Shown in pieces: positions 50,833 through 59,042 of a DNA stretch of 64,000 nt. Position 1 is the first letter of the stretch. Every line of letters starts with the position of its first letter. The notes below the pieces were generated by a model, which saw only the letters and a program-made list of their open reading frames with translations, did not search any database and was not told the origin of the DNA. The DNA is from Candidatus Melainabacteria bacterium (GTDB taxonomy: Bacteria > Cyanobacteriota > Vampirovibrionia > Obscuribacterales > Obscuribacteraceae), in contig JADJWK010000001.1 of assembly GCA_016716405.1 (NCBI GenBank), positions 2,797,679 through 2,861,678 of the forward strand. The letters run 5' to 3'. A program made the translations under genes and the position numbers.

Positions 50833-51064
50833 GCCCCCCCGGGGAATCTGACGCCGGCTGAATTCTCTTACATGCTATCCGAACAGAGTAGTTGTTCTTT
50901 GCCCCTGGCAGGGTAGGAAGAAGATGTCAGGACTCGCAGAATGAATGGTACTACGGAAGGGGTCACCTCAAAGTAGTAAACGTTTATCCGGATTAGTCCC
51001 GGGCGCAGGATCCTTAGGTCCTGCCAACCTTCTCCCCATCCGGGTGATTGTTGTCGAAGTCAGA
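50833..51064. other. Intergenic stretch with a strong hairpin
   Basis: No gene is supported here. GCAGGA (51005-51010) pairs with TCCTGC (51019-51024), with an inner CC/GG extension, a likely terminator-type structure for the convergent kinase and antitoxin operons, though no clear T-run follows. Confidence 0.45.
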
Positions 51065-51379
51065 TCAAACAAACTCCACCCGGACAGTCTTTCCAAGAGC
51101 ATCAGCGATCCTTCGAAGCATATTCATCGAGTGCCCCTCGTAGTCACTGTCCTCCAGCCGAGAGATGGCCGACTTGGTAGTTCCCACAAGGTTAGCCAGC
51201 TCTTCTTGAGTAAGCCCAGCCTTCATACGAGCATCATAAATGCTTTGAGCCACATCCATGCGATTGCGCTCATCAGCTATGTATTTCTCTTTAGCAGCAT
51301 CGCCTTTAACAAACCGGCCTCTCAAAAGCTCGACACCAGTCGCTTCTCTCTTGCCTGTCTTAGCCGCTCTCTTACTCAT
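51065..51379 (-). CDS. higA: XRE-family antitoxin of a HigBA-type module
   Basis: A 104-residue antitoxin. The last half is a Cro/C1-type helix-turn-helix (about 46-100): ARMKAGLTQEELANLVGTTK followed by SAISRLEDSDYEG, then MLRRIADALGKTVRVEF. The N-terminal 40 residues are basic. It follows the toxin gene by 8 bases, the reversed (toxin-first) order typical of HigBA. It likely represses the operon by binding the palindrome at 51751-51772 and neutralises the toxin by direct contact. Confidence 0.9.
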   Translation of the reverse strand: MSKRAAKTGKREATGVELLRGRFVKGDAAKEKYIADERNRMDVAQSIYDARMKAGLTQEELANLVGTTKSAISRLEDSDYEGHSMNMLRRIADALGKTVRVEFV

Positions 51380-51387
51380 GACTGCCT

Positions 51388-51735
51388 CTAATTGCTGTGT
51401 TTACCGGGATCCTTCTCGAACTTCTTCTTTCTCGCCTCAGCCAATTCGATGTCTTTCTTCGGCACCTTATCCAGCTTCGTAAACCCGTGACTGATCACAA
51501 CAACGTCTTTGCCGGAGAAGAAATAGAGGAACCGGTATTGGATCGTATTGACCCTGAATCGAAGCTCATAAATCCCCTTGTCCAGATAATCGGCATGGGG
51601 CCTTCTAAGCTCGTTTCCCTTCTCCTCAAGCAACTCGAACCTAAGCCGGATCTTGTCTTCTTGAGCCTCGAGAAAGTCGAGAGCCGGCACGCTGCCATCG
51701 TCATCTCGATATAGGACAAGCTTCACTGCCGGCAT
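51388..51735 (-). CDS. higB: RelE/HigB-like toxin (Gp49 family)
   Basis: A 115-residue RelE-superfamily mRNA interferase. The motifs VPALDFLEAQEDKIRLRFEL, YELRFRVNTIQYRFLYFFSG and VVVISHGFTKLDKVPKKDIE with the following EARKKKFEKD are the Gp49/HigB-like signature. Basic residues of the RelE fold that cut ribosome-bound mRNA are present (Arg in ELRFRV, Lys-rich C-terminal helix). The ATG follows a -10-like box almost directly. Visibly more AT-rich than its neighbours, consistent with acquired origin. Confidence 0.9.
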   Translation of the reverse strand: MPAVKLVLYRDDDGSVPALDFLEAQEDKIRLRFELLEEKGNELRRPHADYLDKGIYELRFRVNTIQYRFLYFFSGKDVVVISHGFTKLDKVPKKDIELAEARKKKFEKDPGKHSN

Positions 51736-51750
51736 AAATACCTTACCACA

Positions 51751-51772
51751 AGGTTCACAAATTTGCGAACCT
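51751..51772. promoter_or_regulatory. 22-bp near-perfect palindromic operator upstream of higBA
   Basis: Half-sites AGGTTCACAAA and TTTGCGAACCT are inverted repeats with one mismatch, centred between 51761 and 51762, 16 bases before the toxin start. It overlaps the presumed -35 region and fits an antitoxin autorepression site. Confidence 0.65.
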
Positions 51773-52089
51773 CCCCGGATTAAAATTCCTCCGGCTCGGC
51801 CAGTCAGCTAGAATAATCGCCCAGGATTCAGCAGTAATCAATACTTGGCAGACACCCCCATACCTGACGGACAACTATGTACTTCCCGTCCCTTTCAAGC
51901 TCCCCTATTATCAGGACGAAAATCGAAGCCCGCTTCGAGACAGACTCAATAGACCCCGAGATCTTTGCCGACACCTGCCAGAAAAAGTACCCCCAGAGAC
52001 ACCTGAGAGCTCACACAAGCGTCTTTGCAGGACAAGACATGGCGGTAAGCTTGACGGCTGCCTGCTCACCTTCCCTCTAAAACTGCGAT
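51773..52089. other. Gene-poor interval next to the toxin-antitoxin module
   Basis: 317 bases without a convincing gene. A 67-codon plus-strand frame (51877-52080) has no ribosome site, no family resemblance and a composition unlike the neighbours. The interval is more AT-rich than average, perhaps the remnant of the element that carried higBA. Confidence 0.4.
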
Positions 52090-52617
52090 TTATTCATCCT
52101 CCGGACTCCGGACGGGTGCGACTCTGATCCGCGTCAGCTTGTATGAGATTATCGATAGAACCGCAGCAGTGCATAGCAAGATATAGGGCATCATGGCAAG
52201 CGGCCGGGCCAGTTGTGATTTGGATGGCTCAGCGGGATTGTAGGCTATCTGGACTGGCTTGTCTTTCTGGTATTCTTCGAGCTGTTTTTTCTCCAGGACC
52301 TGAGCGTCCCTGTTGTGCATCGCAATTCCTGAGCCTTCGAATTTCTTGCCTTGAAGCTCGTACGCATAATCGACTCTGAGCGCGGAGAGAAGCTCTTTCT
52401 CGTTGGCGGGGGGCACTATTCTGGAGCTGGTAATGCGGGCCTCTGCTCGGGGCCATGTCGATTGCTCCAGGGTCTGGGCGAAGATTATCAGAACCAGGAC
52501 TATCACCGGGATGAGCAAGAATCCTACTATCTTGAGGCCGAGGCGATCTTCCTGCCGCTCTCGCTCCTGGTCACGCTGGTGCTGTTGTTTGAGCGCTCTT
52601 ATCAACCAGTTAATCAT
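52090..52617 (-). CDS. DUF3592-family membrane protein
   Basis: 175 residues with two TM helices (about 29-47: IVGFLLIPVIVLVLIIF; about 143-160: MMPYILLCTAAVLSIIS) flanking an extracytoplasmic beta domain. That domain reads WPRAEARITSSRIV, LRVDYAYELQGKKFEGSGIA, and VQIAYNPAEPSKSQL, the DUF3592 pattern (W-x-G/A ... VxYxYxVxGxxY ... VxYxPxxPxxS). Function unknown. It overlaps the upstream WG-repeat gene by 8 bases. Confidence 0.85.
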   Translation of the reverse strand: MINWLIRALKQQHQRDQERERQEDRLGLKIVGFLLIPVIVLVLIIFAQTLEQSTWPRAEARITSSRIVPPANEKELLSALRVDYAYELQGKKFEGSGIAMHNRDAQVLEKKQLEEYQKDKPVQIAYNPAEPSKSQLARPLAMMPYILLCTAAVLSIISYKLTRIRVAPVRSPEDE

Positions 52618-53689
52618 TGGGCGATCCTTTGTATGCCGTCAGCCTTGCTCTCGAGCGATTGTTCTCTTTGAGGACTCGTATGAAGTAGTCGCTCGAGACC
52701 CGGACGTCAGTGTTTGCCTTTTGCCGAATTTCCCCCAGAGAGACCGGCCTGGCCACGAACGCCCCACTCGTGTCGATGATACCCCAGACGTCTCTTCCAG
52801 AAACCGCGACCGGTGCCAATCCTGCGTGAAATCCATCGGCATCGACAAACCTGGGATCGATCACCATCTTACCTTCCGAATCGATGAAGCCGAAGAGCCC
52901 GCTCGGTCTCGGTCTGACTGCGGCCAGGCCGCCGGCAAAGGAGCGCGCCTCCAGATACTGTGCCGGTATCACGATTCGGCGTCTATTATCGAGATAGCCA
53001 TAGAGCTTGTTCTCGCGAAAGACTCCTCGGCCCTCCTTTAGTGAGCCAACCTGCTGCAGGCGTGGCTTGAGGCAGGGTGCTCCGGACGAGTCGAAATAGA
53101 CACTCTTGTTCCACACCAGTGTTCCTATGAAGACAAAATAAACTGCGTTGAGGCTGACGAACAGGCCTCGAATGGGCAGGGTTTGCTGAGCCCAGAGATT
53201 GCGTGCCATTCCGCAGACGGAGAAAATACTGAAAAGACCAAGCATAGCAAACAACCCGCCGATACCCCACAGGACGCTGACGACGATTCCCTGATCGAAG
53301 CGGTTGAGCCAGAGCTTGAGGGTCGCCAGCAAGAAAAGATAGCCGCCGATCAAGAACAGCCTGCCTTTTCGAGGCAACCAGAAAATCAATCTCTCGTACA
53401 AGCGGGGCGTCTTTGAGATTGACAGGCTCTTGTCCAGAAGCACTGCAAAGATCCAGAGCAGAGCGAGACAGAGCACAAAGAAACCGAAAACGATCAAAAA
53501 GAATGCCCCGGCACCGAGCAGTAGCACGACTACAACAGACACTGCCGTCGATGCCAGAGCGATGATCGGTACAGTCAATTTTGCCGGAGGGTTGGCCCGG
53601 GGCAGGAAGAAAGCATTTACAACAAACAGCACCAGTAGACTGCCGATGCCTGTTAATTCTAATAGCCTTTCGGTATCCCCGGAACTCAT
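52610..53689 (-). CDS. Membrane protein with C-terminal WG repeats
   Basis: 359 residues. Six or seven TM helices in 1-200 (LVLFVVNAFFLPRA, IIALASTAVSVVVVLLLGAG, FGFFVLCLALLWIFAVLL, LFLIGGYLFLLATLKLWL), then three WG-type repeats (about 230-345): ENKLYGYLDNRRRIVIPAQY, PSGLFGFIDSEGKMVIDPRF, GRDVWGIIDTSGAFVARPV. WG repeats form beta structures of unknown role, often in secreted or surface proteins. It is cotranscribed with the DUF3592 gene and probably the lipoprotein gene 18 bases upstream. Confidence 0.82.
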   Translation of the reverse strand: MSSGDTERLLELTGIGSLLVLFVVNAFFLPRANPPAKLTVPIIALASTAVSVVVVLLLGAGAFFLIVFGFFVLCLALLWIFAVLLDKSLSISKTPRLYERLIFWLPRKGRLFLIGGYLFLLATLKLWLNRFDQGIVVSVLWGIGGLFAMLGLFSIFSVCGMARNLWAQQTLPIRGLFVSLNAVYFVFIGTLVWNKSVYFDSSGAPCLKPRLQQVGSLKEGRGVFRENKLYGYLDNRRRIVIPAQYLEARSFAGGLAAVRPRPSGLFGFIDSEGKMVIDPRFVDADGFHAGLAPVAVSGRDVWGIIDTSGAFVARPVSLGEIRQKANTDVRVSSDYFIRVLKENNRSRARLTAYKGSPND

Positions 53690-53707
53690 AGCACCTCCAG
53701 GCGAAAG

Positions 53708-54151
53708 TCAGGTATCGAACTCGGAGTCTGGAGGGGGAGTTTTGCTGGTGCGCCTGTACGAGCCGTTGGGATTGACATTCAGTCCGCCGAACTTCTCAGG
53801 GGGAGCGCAATTGACCGAGCAGAGCTCGGGTCTGGTGCAATCAAAAGTGAGCACGTAGTCTTCGCTCTTATAACTTCCTTTTCCGCCGGCCAGACTCACC
53901 TCGCCTGAGTCCTCGCCGACGTTGACCTGTCCAGGATTGGCTCCGGTCCAGGAGACGTTGAGAAGAAATTTGTATTTGTCGCTGGATAATCGCTTGAGAA
54001 GCAGGATTCCATCGCAAGCTCCTCGCTTCAGCTTATAGGTGCCACTTAGGTTAGCGCCGGCCTTTGCTGTCGAGCCCCTGGCGCCAGCATGGGAGCAAGA
54101 GAACACTAGAACCACCAGTGCCATCAACACCAATCTATAACAGAGGTCCAT
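53708..54151 (-). CDS. Small lipoprotein, beta-rich
   Basis: The ATG at 54151 has AAGGAGA 5 bases upstream and gives a lipoprotein signal with lipobox VLVFSC. The 147-residue product has a beta-rich mature domain: LSGTYKLKRGACDGILLLKR, KYKFLLNVSWTGANPGQVNV, DYVLTFDCTRPELCSVNC with paired cysteines, and FGGLNVNPNGSYRR. Family unknown; a lipocalin-like or inhibitor-like small barrel is possible. A 13-bp hairpin separates it from the gene upstream. Confidence 0.7.
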   Translation of the reverse strand: MDLCYRLVLMALVVLVFSCSHAGARGSTAKAGANLSGTYKLKRGACDGILLLKRLSSDKYKFLLNVSWTGANPGQVNVGEDSGEVSLAGGKGSYKSEDYVLTFDCTRPELCSVNCAPPEKFGGLNVNPNGSYRRTSKTPPPDSEFDT

Positions 54152-54175
54152 AAGGGTCTCCTTGTGAAGAAGCCT

Positions 54176-54213
54176 ACCCGCGATCAAGTTGCTTTGCTTC
54201 CTTGATCGCGGGT
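54176..54213 (-). terminator. Strong 13-bp hairpin between two secreted-protein genes
   Basis: ACCCGCGATCAAG (54176-54188) is the exact inverted complement of CTTGATCGCGGGT (54201-54213), with a 12-base loop. No long T-run follows on the minus strand, so it may be a partial terminator or an RNA-processing stem. Confidence 0.5.
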
Positions 54214-54245
54214 TGCTCGACAACGATCTCGGTCGATCCGGGAGC

Positions 54246-54845
54246 CTACTTTCTCGGCTCGACTAGCACGCTCAGTTTGTACTCGCCTTCGGTCAATCCT
54301 TCTGCGCCGGCGACACCGATGAGGATGCTGTATGGCTGATCCAGAGAGATGAAGTCAATCTTGCGGATTCCGTCATCAGCATTTTTCTTGGTCTTCTTGC
54401 CACCGACTTTTGCATACTTCGGATAGCTTGCCTCTGCCGAGATGACCGACTCCACATTCGGTGGCACGGGCTGAGAGCCGCCGGCCTCCTGCCTGAGTGC
54501 GTAAAGATTGATCAGCTTGGACTTGTCGACCGGCGTCAACTGGATTTTCATCGATTTCTGCGCAGGCATCGATATCCGATAGAAGACATGATTGCCGTCG
54601 AACATCTCGAAGCGAGTTGCTGGAAAACAGGCAACATTACTCTTCTCTGCCCAGTCGAGCGCTATTTTCTTGCCGCTCTTCAGATTGCCCGAGACCTCGG
54701 CGGCCTTGTCGCCACTGACGGTGATGGAGTTGACGGCTCCTGCGGAGCTCGAGTTCCCCTTCGCTTTCTCCTCGTCTTCAGCAAGAGCGGGGGTTGCCAG
54801 TACAGCCGAGAAAGCCAACGAAAGAATCAACGTAGATCTAATCAT
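54246..54845 (-). CDS. Exported hypothetical protein, about 199 aa
   Basis: The ATG at 54845 gives a Sec signal (IRSTLILSLAFSAVLATPAL, cut near ALAED). The mature part is beta-rich: SITVSGDKAAEVSGNLKSGK, FEMFDGNHVFYRISMPAQKS, IQLTPVDKSKLINLYALR, DQPYSILIGVAGAEGLTEGE, EYKLSVLVEPRK. The ending resembles pre-peptidase or Ig-like C-terminal strands. No family is firmly recognised. The 342-base interval upstream, 54846-55187, holds the divergent promoters but no further gene. Confidence 0.7.
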   Translation of the reverse strand: MIRSTLILSLAFSAVLATPALAEDEEKAKGNSSSAGAVNSITVSGDKAAEVSGNLKSGKKIALDWAEKSNVACFPATRFEMFDGNHVFYRISMPAQKSMKIQLTPVDKSKLINLYALRQEAGGSQPVPPNVESVISAEASYPKYAKVGGKKTKKNADDGIRKIDFISLDQPYSILIGVAGAEGLTEGEYKLSVLVEPRK

Positions 54846-55130
54846 TCTCAAATTTCCTTGATTATTGACGACTACAGCGGTCGGGATTGCCAGTCAGCAT
54901 CCGTCCTGTCCGAGCAAGATATCAGCAACGCTGATTTCCCGAAATTCTCGGATTGTCCATAATACAACTAATCGGGCTTGCAAATGTAAATTTTGCAGTG
55001 CTGGCGCTGGTCTGATGAGCCGATTGGATCGCGGTGCGATCCGGGAGCGCCCGCAATAGGGCTGGATTCGGTGTCAAGGGTTGAAAGAAGCAACGGCCGA
55101 ATCTTAATCCAGACAAGGGTATAGAGTTGG

Positions 55131-55159
55131 TAGACGCATTCGCATCCGCTCGGTACAAT
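55131..55159 (+). promoter_or_regulatory. Sigma-70-like promoter for the 55188 gene
   Basis: TAGACG (55131-55136), a 17-base spacer and TACAAT (55154-55159). GGGAGG (55175-55180) then sits 7 bases before the ATG. Confidence 0.45.
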
Positions 55160-55187
55160 ATGTGCTCGTTTCTCGGGAGGTTGGCAA

Positions 55188-55976
55188 ATGAACGTCTGGG
55201 CGCGTATTTGTGTTTCGACTCTGGTCGTTGCTGCTTTCAGCTCTTCTGCTGCAATGGGCATGAACCAGGAATTCGATGCGGCGATCTCAAGGGTCAATGC
55301 GCCTGACAGGCTGCAGATCGGCAGGACAGGCCGTGTCACGGTCACCGTGACAAATGAGGGCACATTTGATTGGAACAAGGTCAATCCTAAGCTGACAAGC
55401 AGAATCGTCTCTGGTCCAAATGGTTGTGTGGTCAATGATCAGATCGCTCCAAGCGTGGGAATCAAGAGCGCCAGATGCTCTGGAGATACCTGGACTTTTC
55501 AATACGATATCGAAGGCCCGGACACACCGGGCACATACGAGTTGCAATGGCAGATGGCCGACGCCAGGGGCAAAACATTCGGCAAGGCTTCGAGCAGACA
55601 GCGGATCGAGGTCTACGGCGTGGATCTGGCAGCCAGGATCAGCAAGTCAAGTATAAAGTACACGCCCAATCCGGTTCCGCTTGGAAAATCATTCAGATTC
55701 AAGGTAGTTGTAACCGACTCTGGTGACGTTCCTTTCAATACGATCAGCCCCTCGCTCCACTCCACGGTAGTCAAAAAGCCCTCGGGAGCAACCACAACCT
55801 CACTGCAGCAGTCCTTCGATACGCGCTCGCTTCGACCCGATGGGAAAGAGTGGACCTTCGAGGGGACTATGCAAGCTCCTAAAACTGAAGGAGCATATGA
55901 CATCAAATGGCAGATGTATCATGGAAGCAGCAGTTTCGGCGAGTCAGCCAACATGACGCTGAATGTAGTCAAATAA
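55188..55976 (+). CDS. Exported protein with two NBR1/CARDB-like Ig domains
   Basis: 262 residues. Sec signal (VWARICVSTLVVAAFSSSAA, cut near MGMNQ). Two homologous Ig-like domains follow (about 30-140 and 147-262): the first has RTGRVTVTVTNEGTFDWNKV, GDTWTFQYDIEGPDTPGTYE, LQWQMADARGKTFG; the second has KSFRFKVVVTDSGDVPFNTI, KEWTFEGTMQAPKTEGAYDI, KWQMYHGSSSFG. The 'N.G...W ... W.F......P..PG.Y...WQM' frame is that of NBR1-type and CARDB adhesion domains. Likely periplasmic or surface; ligand unknown. Confidence 0.78.
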   Translation: MNVWARICVSTLVVAAFSSSAAMGMNQEFDAAISRVNAPDRLQIGRTGRVTVTVTNEGTFDWNKVNPKLTSRIVSGPNGCVVNDQIAPSVGIKSARCSGDTWTFQYDIEGPDTPGTYELQWQMADARGKTFGKASSRQRIEVYGVDLAARISKSSIKYTPNPVPLGKSFRFKVVVTDSGDVPFNTISPSLHSTVVKKPSGATTTSLQQSFDTRSLRPDGKEWTFEGTMQAPKTEGAYDIKWQMYHGSSSFGESANMTLNVVK

Positions 55977-56357
55977 CGTCATTTGTCCAAACTCGCGGTT
56001 TTCCATACATCCGCAAGGGCTGTCTTGGGGGGAGGGGGGGGGTGCGTCGATGATCGTTCGGCGGGGACCGTGGACGATGATGGCGCCGCCGGGGCGGGCC
56101 TCCCCCGGGGGGCGTCGTCTCGGGTCAGGACGGATGGGGGGGGGGCATAGAGGGATTTGGGGATGGACTGGTTTTTGAAGAGCACTGGCGTTCCAATCGT
56201 TAAGAGGACCTGGCGCCATCTACAGAGCTGCTGGGCGCGGAAGCGTTGATGACACTATCAGCATTGCGGAAATTGATGGTGTTTGAAACAGACCGCAATT
56301 CAATTGCTCCTCCGTTTCCACTCTGTCCGCCACCCAAAGCCGAAAATGAGCAGGTTC
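55977..56357. other. Gene-free interval with long G-tracts
   Basis: 381 bases between convergent genes. Runs of G on the plus strand: 56027-56032 (6), 56034-56042 (9), 56107-56112 (6) and 56136-56145 (10), with shorter runs between, enough for G-quadruplex formation. The composition is unlike the rest of the window. From about 56160 to 56357 nothing recognisable is present. Confidence 0.6.
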
Positions 56358-57518
56358 TCAGAGAGTCCTTACATAGCGAACCGAGATGCTCGATGGTGCC
56401 ACCAGCCCCATCTGCCTGTTCGGGTTGATGCCTCCAGGGGCGATACTGCCGTCGGACCGCACCGTGGGCGCTCCCGGCAGAGCCGTGGCGCCGGGATTGA
56501 TGTGTCTGCCGAAGATGATCGGCACTTCTACAATCAGCATGTGGTGTTTGTGCTGGAAGGTGAAACCGGGAGCAAAAGACATGGCCCAGCCGGGCTGCCT
56601 GAATCCCCGGTTGTTACCGAAAATGTCGCGGCTTCGCAAGCCGCTCCAGTTGAAAGTGCCCCGCACTCTCACCTTGCTGAGAAGCGGATGCTCCCAGGTA
56701 CGCGGGATTTGCGACGAGAAGCCGGCTTCGAGCGACCATGTGTCGGCCACCGAATTGGTGGTGCGGCTGGCGAAAGCCGGGCTGAGAGGGACGCCGAGGC
56801 TCTGGATGATGGACGCAGTGCCGTTGGTGCCCCTTGGGTTAGCCAGATAGAGCCCGGAGGAGAAGAGCGTGGTGCCTCTCAAAATCTGGGGAGAGCGCAT
56901 CACCTTGAAAGCGTCGTAGCCGAATAGCATGCCGGTGCCGCCGTCGCCGGGCTGCATGGCGGGCGGATACGCAGCCCGGCGGCGCAGGTCGAGACCGAGC
57001 TCGTTGGGGATGAAACGCTGGGCGTTCCAGTTGCCTGACGGGGTTTTGATCCCCACACCAAGGGAGATATTCTCGAACGGATGGTCTTTGGGATCGAAAA
57101 GAAATGACTGGGCATAGAGGCTGACATCGCCGATTCCGGAGACCGACCAGCCGTGCCGGGAGCCCTGATCGATTCCCAGGGGCGGAAAGATCATGGAGAA
57201 CTTGTTCATGGGAATGGGCACCACGCAGGTGACCCGCATGCGGTTATTGATCCTGTATAGAGCCGTGACATCGAGGACGCTCAGTCTTTCTTTGGGACCC
57301 CAGAGCTCGGTGAATTGCCTGTTATAGCGCGAGTTGAAATAAGACCGGTCGGCTGAGGCGTAGCGCCAGCCGGCCGATAGTTGGAATTTCCCTCCGGTCG
57401 CGCCTAACCCGGGCACGATTCCGCGAGCCGCCGCTCACCCCTGGGCTAGCGCCACTGGAAGCGGCACGCTCGACAGAAAGAGAAGGAAAAAGAAGATAGT
57501 AGTAAAGCGGGCGAACAC
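56358..57518 (-). CDS. Outer-membrane beta-barrel protein with an in-frame TGA after its signal peptide
   Basis: The mature frame (352 codons from 57416) encodes amphipathic strands of an outer-membrane barrel: FQLSAGWRYASADRSYFNSR, VLDVTALYRINNRMRVTCVV, FENISLGVGIKTPSGNWNAQ, LSKVRVRGTFNWSGL, GWAMSFAPGFTFQHKHHMLI, ISVRYVRTL (final aromatic-rich strand). Directly upstream, in the same frame, a GTG at 57518 with GGAGA 7 bases before it starts a good signal peptide (RFTTIFFFLLFLSSVPLPVA, cut after ALAQ). TGA at 57437-57435 separates the two. This is a nonsense mutation, a sequence error or a read-through site; TGA is a normal stop elsewhere in the window. It follows the kinase pair by 42 bases. 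Confidence 0.75.
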
Positions 57519-57560
57519 GAGAGAATCTCCAGCGCTCTATTATATGTCACGGGTCGCAGG

Positions 57561-59042
57561 TTATAGGTTACCGGCGGGCAGGGAAAACCAGAATGTGCTT
57601 CCCTCGCCTTCCACTGACTCGACCCCTATGCTGCCCCCGTGCTGCTCGACGATTGTTCTGGCGATGGGCAGACCGAGACCGGTTCCGCCACGCAGTGACT
57701 GGTCGGCGGCTTCGACTTGTTGAAAGCGCTCGAAGACCAGGTCGAGTTTTTCCTCCGGAATTCCTCTTCCGGTATCGGTCACTGAGAAAATTACCCGATC
57801 GTTTTCCCCTCGGACCGATACTGTGATGGTTGATCCGGAAGGTGAGTATTTGACGGCATTGCTGAGGAAGTTGATCAGCACCTGGATGATCCGATCGCTG
57901 TCGGCGTTCACTGTGTGCGGCTTGCTGGCCACTTCGCTCGGAACCTCGATTGCGACACCGGCTTTCTCCGCCGGCTGCCTCACCGAGGCCACGGCAGCGT
58001 CGATCAGATCTCTGGTGGACACCGGCGCGGTCTTGAGCTCGAAGCCGGCTCCCTTCATGTCCTCGATGCTGAGCAGATCGTCGATCAAGCGCACCACCCT
58101 GTCGGTATCGCCGGCCGCCATGGCCAGCCTCGTGCGGGCTTTGTCGGAGAGCTCCGCCAGCACTCCCTGTGAGAGGTTGTGCAGGGTGAACTGGACCTGT
58201 CTCAGGGGTGTGGAGAGATCCTCCCTCACCAGGCTCACCAGGTGGCGGCGCTGTTTGTCAACGTTTGCCAGATCCCTGGCGGTCGCATGAAAGACCGTGT
58301 CGAGCTGGGCGATTTCGTCGTCGCCGCCCACCGGCTCCGCCAGCGGCTCGCGGTTGAGGAGCCTGGACGTGTTATCGAGCACGGTTTTCAGCCGCGAGGT
58401 GGCGCTCACGGTGAAGAATATCGCCAGCACCACAGTCAGTATGACATTCAGAGCCACGCCTCCAATCACCACATTCTTGATCAGCTTCCGGTACTGTTTC
58501 TCCTGCGAGGCCGCCCTGCTCTGCAGGTCCTTCTCCATCGCGAGAAAGCTGTCCACATAGGCGAATGTTCCGGTGTACAGGTCGTAAACCTGCTTTATGC
58601 CTTTCTCCTTGTTGACCAGGCTGTTGACGTCGACGTCAGGCCTGAAATCCTCGTCGAAGACCTTGCTCATGCGTTTGAGGCTTGCCCGGGCGCTCTCGTC
58701 GATCTGGCGGGCGGCCTTTTCCCGCTCGGCGTTGCCGGCGCAGAGACGGACCAGCTCGCGACTCAGCTCTTCGGCGGCTCGTCTCGATTCGTCGAATTGC
58801 ATGGTCAGGAAGTCGAGGTGATAGACGTTGTAGAATAGCGATACCAGCTCGGCGTCCACCGTCCGCCCGACCACGCTGGTGGCGGCTGCCACCCTCTCTT
58901 TGGACTCTAGCCGGCGGTCGACCTCGCTCTCGGCATTTTCGAGAAGCACCGCCAGGGCGGCCAGGAAGACGAGCTGGAACACTGTGGGCAGTATCACTAC
59001 CAGCAGACCCTTTCTGAGGAGCTTCGAGCGGATCCTAAGCAC
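57561..59042 (-). CDS. Histidine-kinase-like protein: ATPase intact, phospho-acceptor His replaced by Glu
   Basis: GTG start at 59042 (AGGAGG 10 bases upstream, overlap of 8 with the previous stop). The 493-residue protein has TM1 (about 12-32), a helical periplasmic sensor, TM2 (about 195-215), a HAMP-like segment and a kinase core. The dimerisation motif reads VREDLSTPLRQVQ where kinases have (V)SHELRTPL, so Glu274 replaces His. The catalytic domain is complete: N-box NFLSNAVKYSP (Asn395), G1 DTGRGIPEEK (about 420-429), F-box VFERFQQ, G2 GGTGLGLPIA (about 452-461). It should bind ATP but cannot autophosphorylate on the usual His. Paralog of, and coupled to, the upstream gene. Confidence 0.92.
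   Translation of the reverse strand: MLRIRSKLLRKGLLVVILPTVFQLVFLAALAVLLENAESEVDRRLESKERVAAATSVVGRTVDAELVSLFYNVYHLDFLTMQFDESRRAAEELSRELVRLCAGNAEREKAARQIDESARASLKRMSKVFDEDFRPDVDVNSLVNKEKGIKQVYDLYTGTFAYVDSFLAMEKDLQSRAASQEKQYRKLIKNVVIGGVALNVILTVVLAIFFTVSATSRLKTVLDNTSRLLNREPLAEPVGGDDEIAQLDTVFHATARDLANVDKQRRHLVSLVREDLSTPLRQVQFTLHNLSQGVLAELSDKARTRLAMAAGDTDRVVRLIDDLLSIEDMKGAGFELKTAPVSTRDLIDAAVASVRQPAEKAGVAIEVPSEVASKPHTVNADSDRIIQVLINFLSNAVKYSPSGSTITVSVRGENDRVIFSVTDTGRGIPEEKLDLVFERFQQVEAADQSLRGGTGLGLPIARTIVEQHGGSIGVESVEGEGSTFWFSLPAGNL

Noticed and set aside
51877..52080. 67-codon plus-strand frame in the interval next to higBA
   Set aside because: No ribosome site, no recognisable family, and a second frame is equally open; kept only as part of the interval note.
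57435..57437. TGA recoding (selenocysteine or alternative genetic code)
   Set aside because: TGA is used as a normal stop by many genes in the window and no SECIS-like hairpin directly after this TGA could be recognised; mutation or error is simpler.
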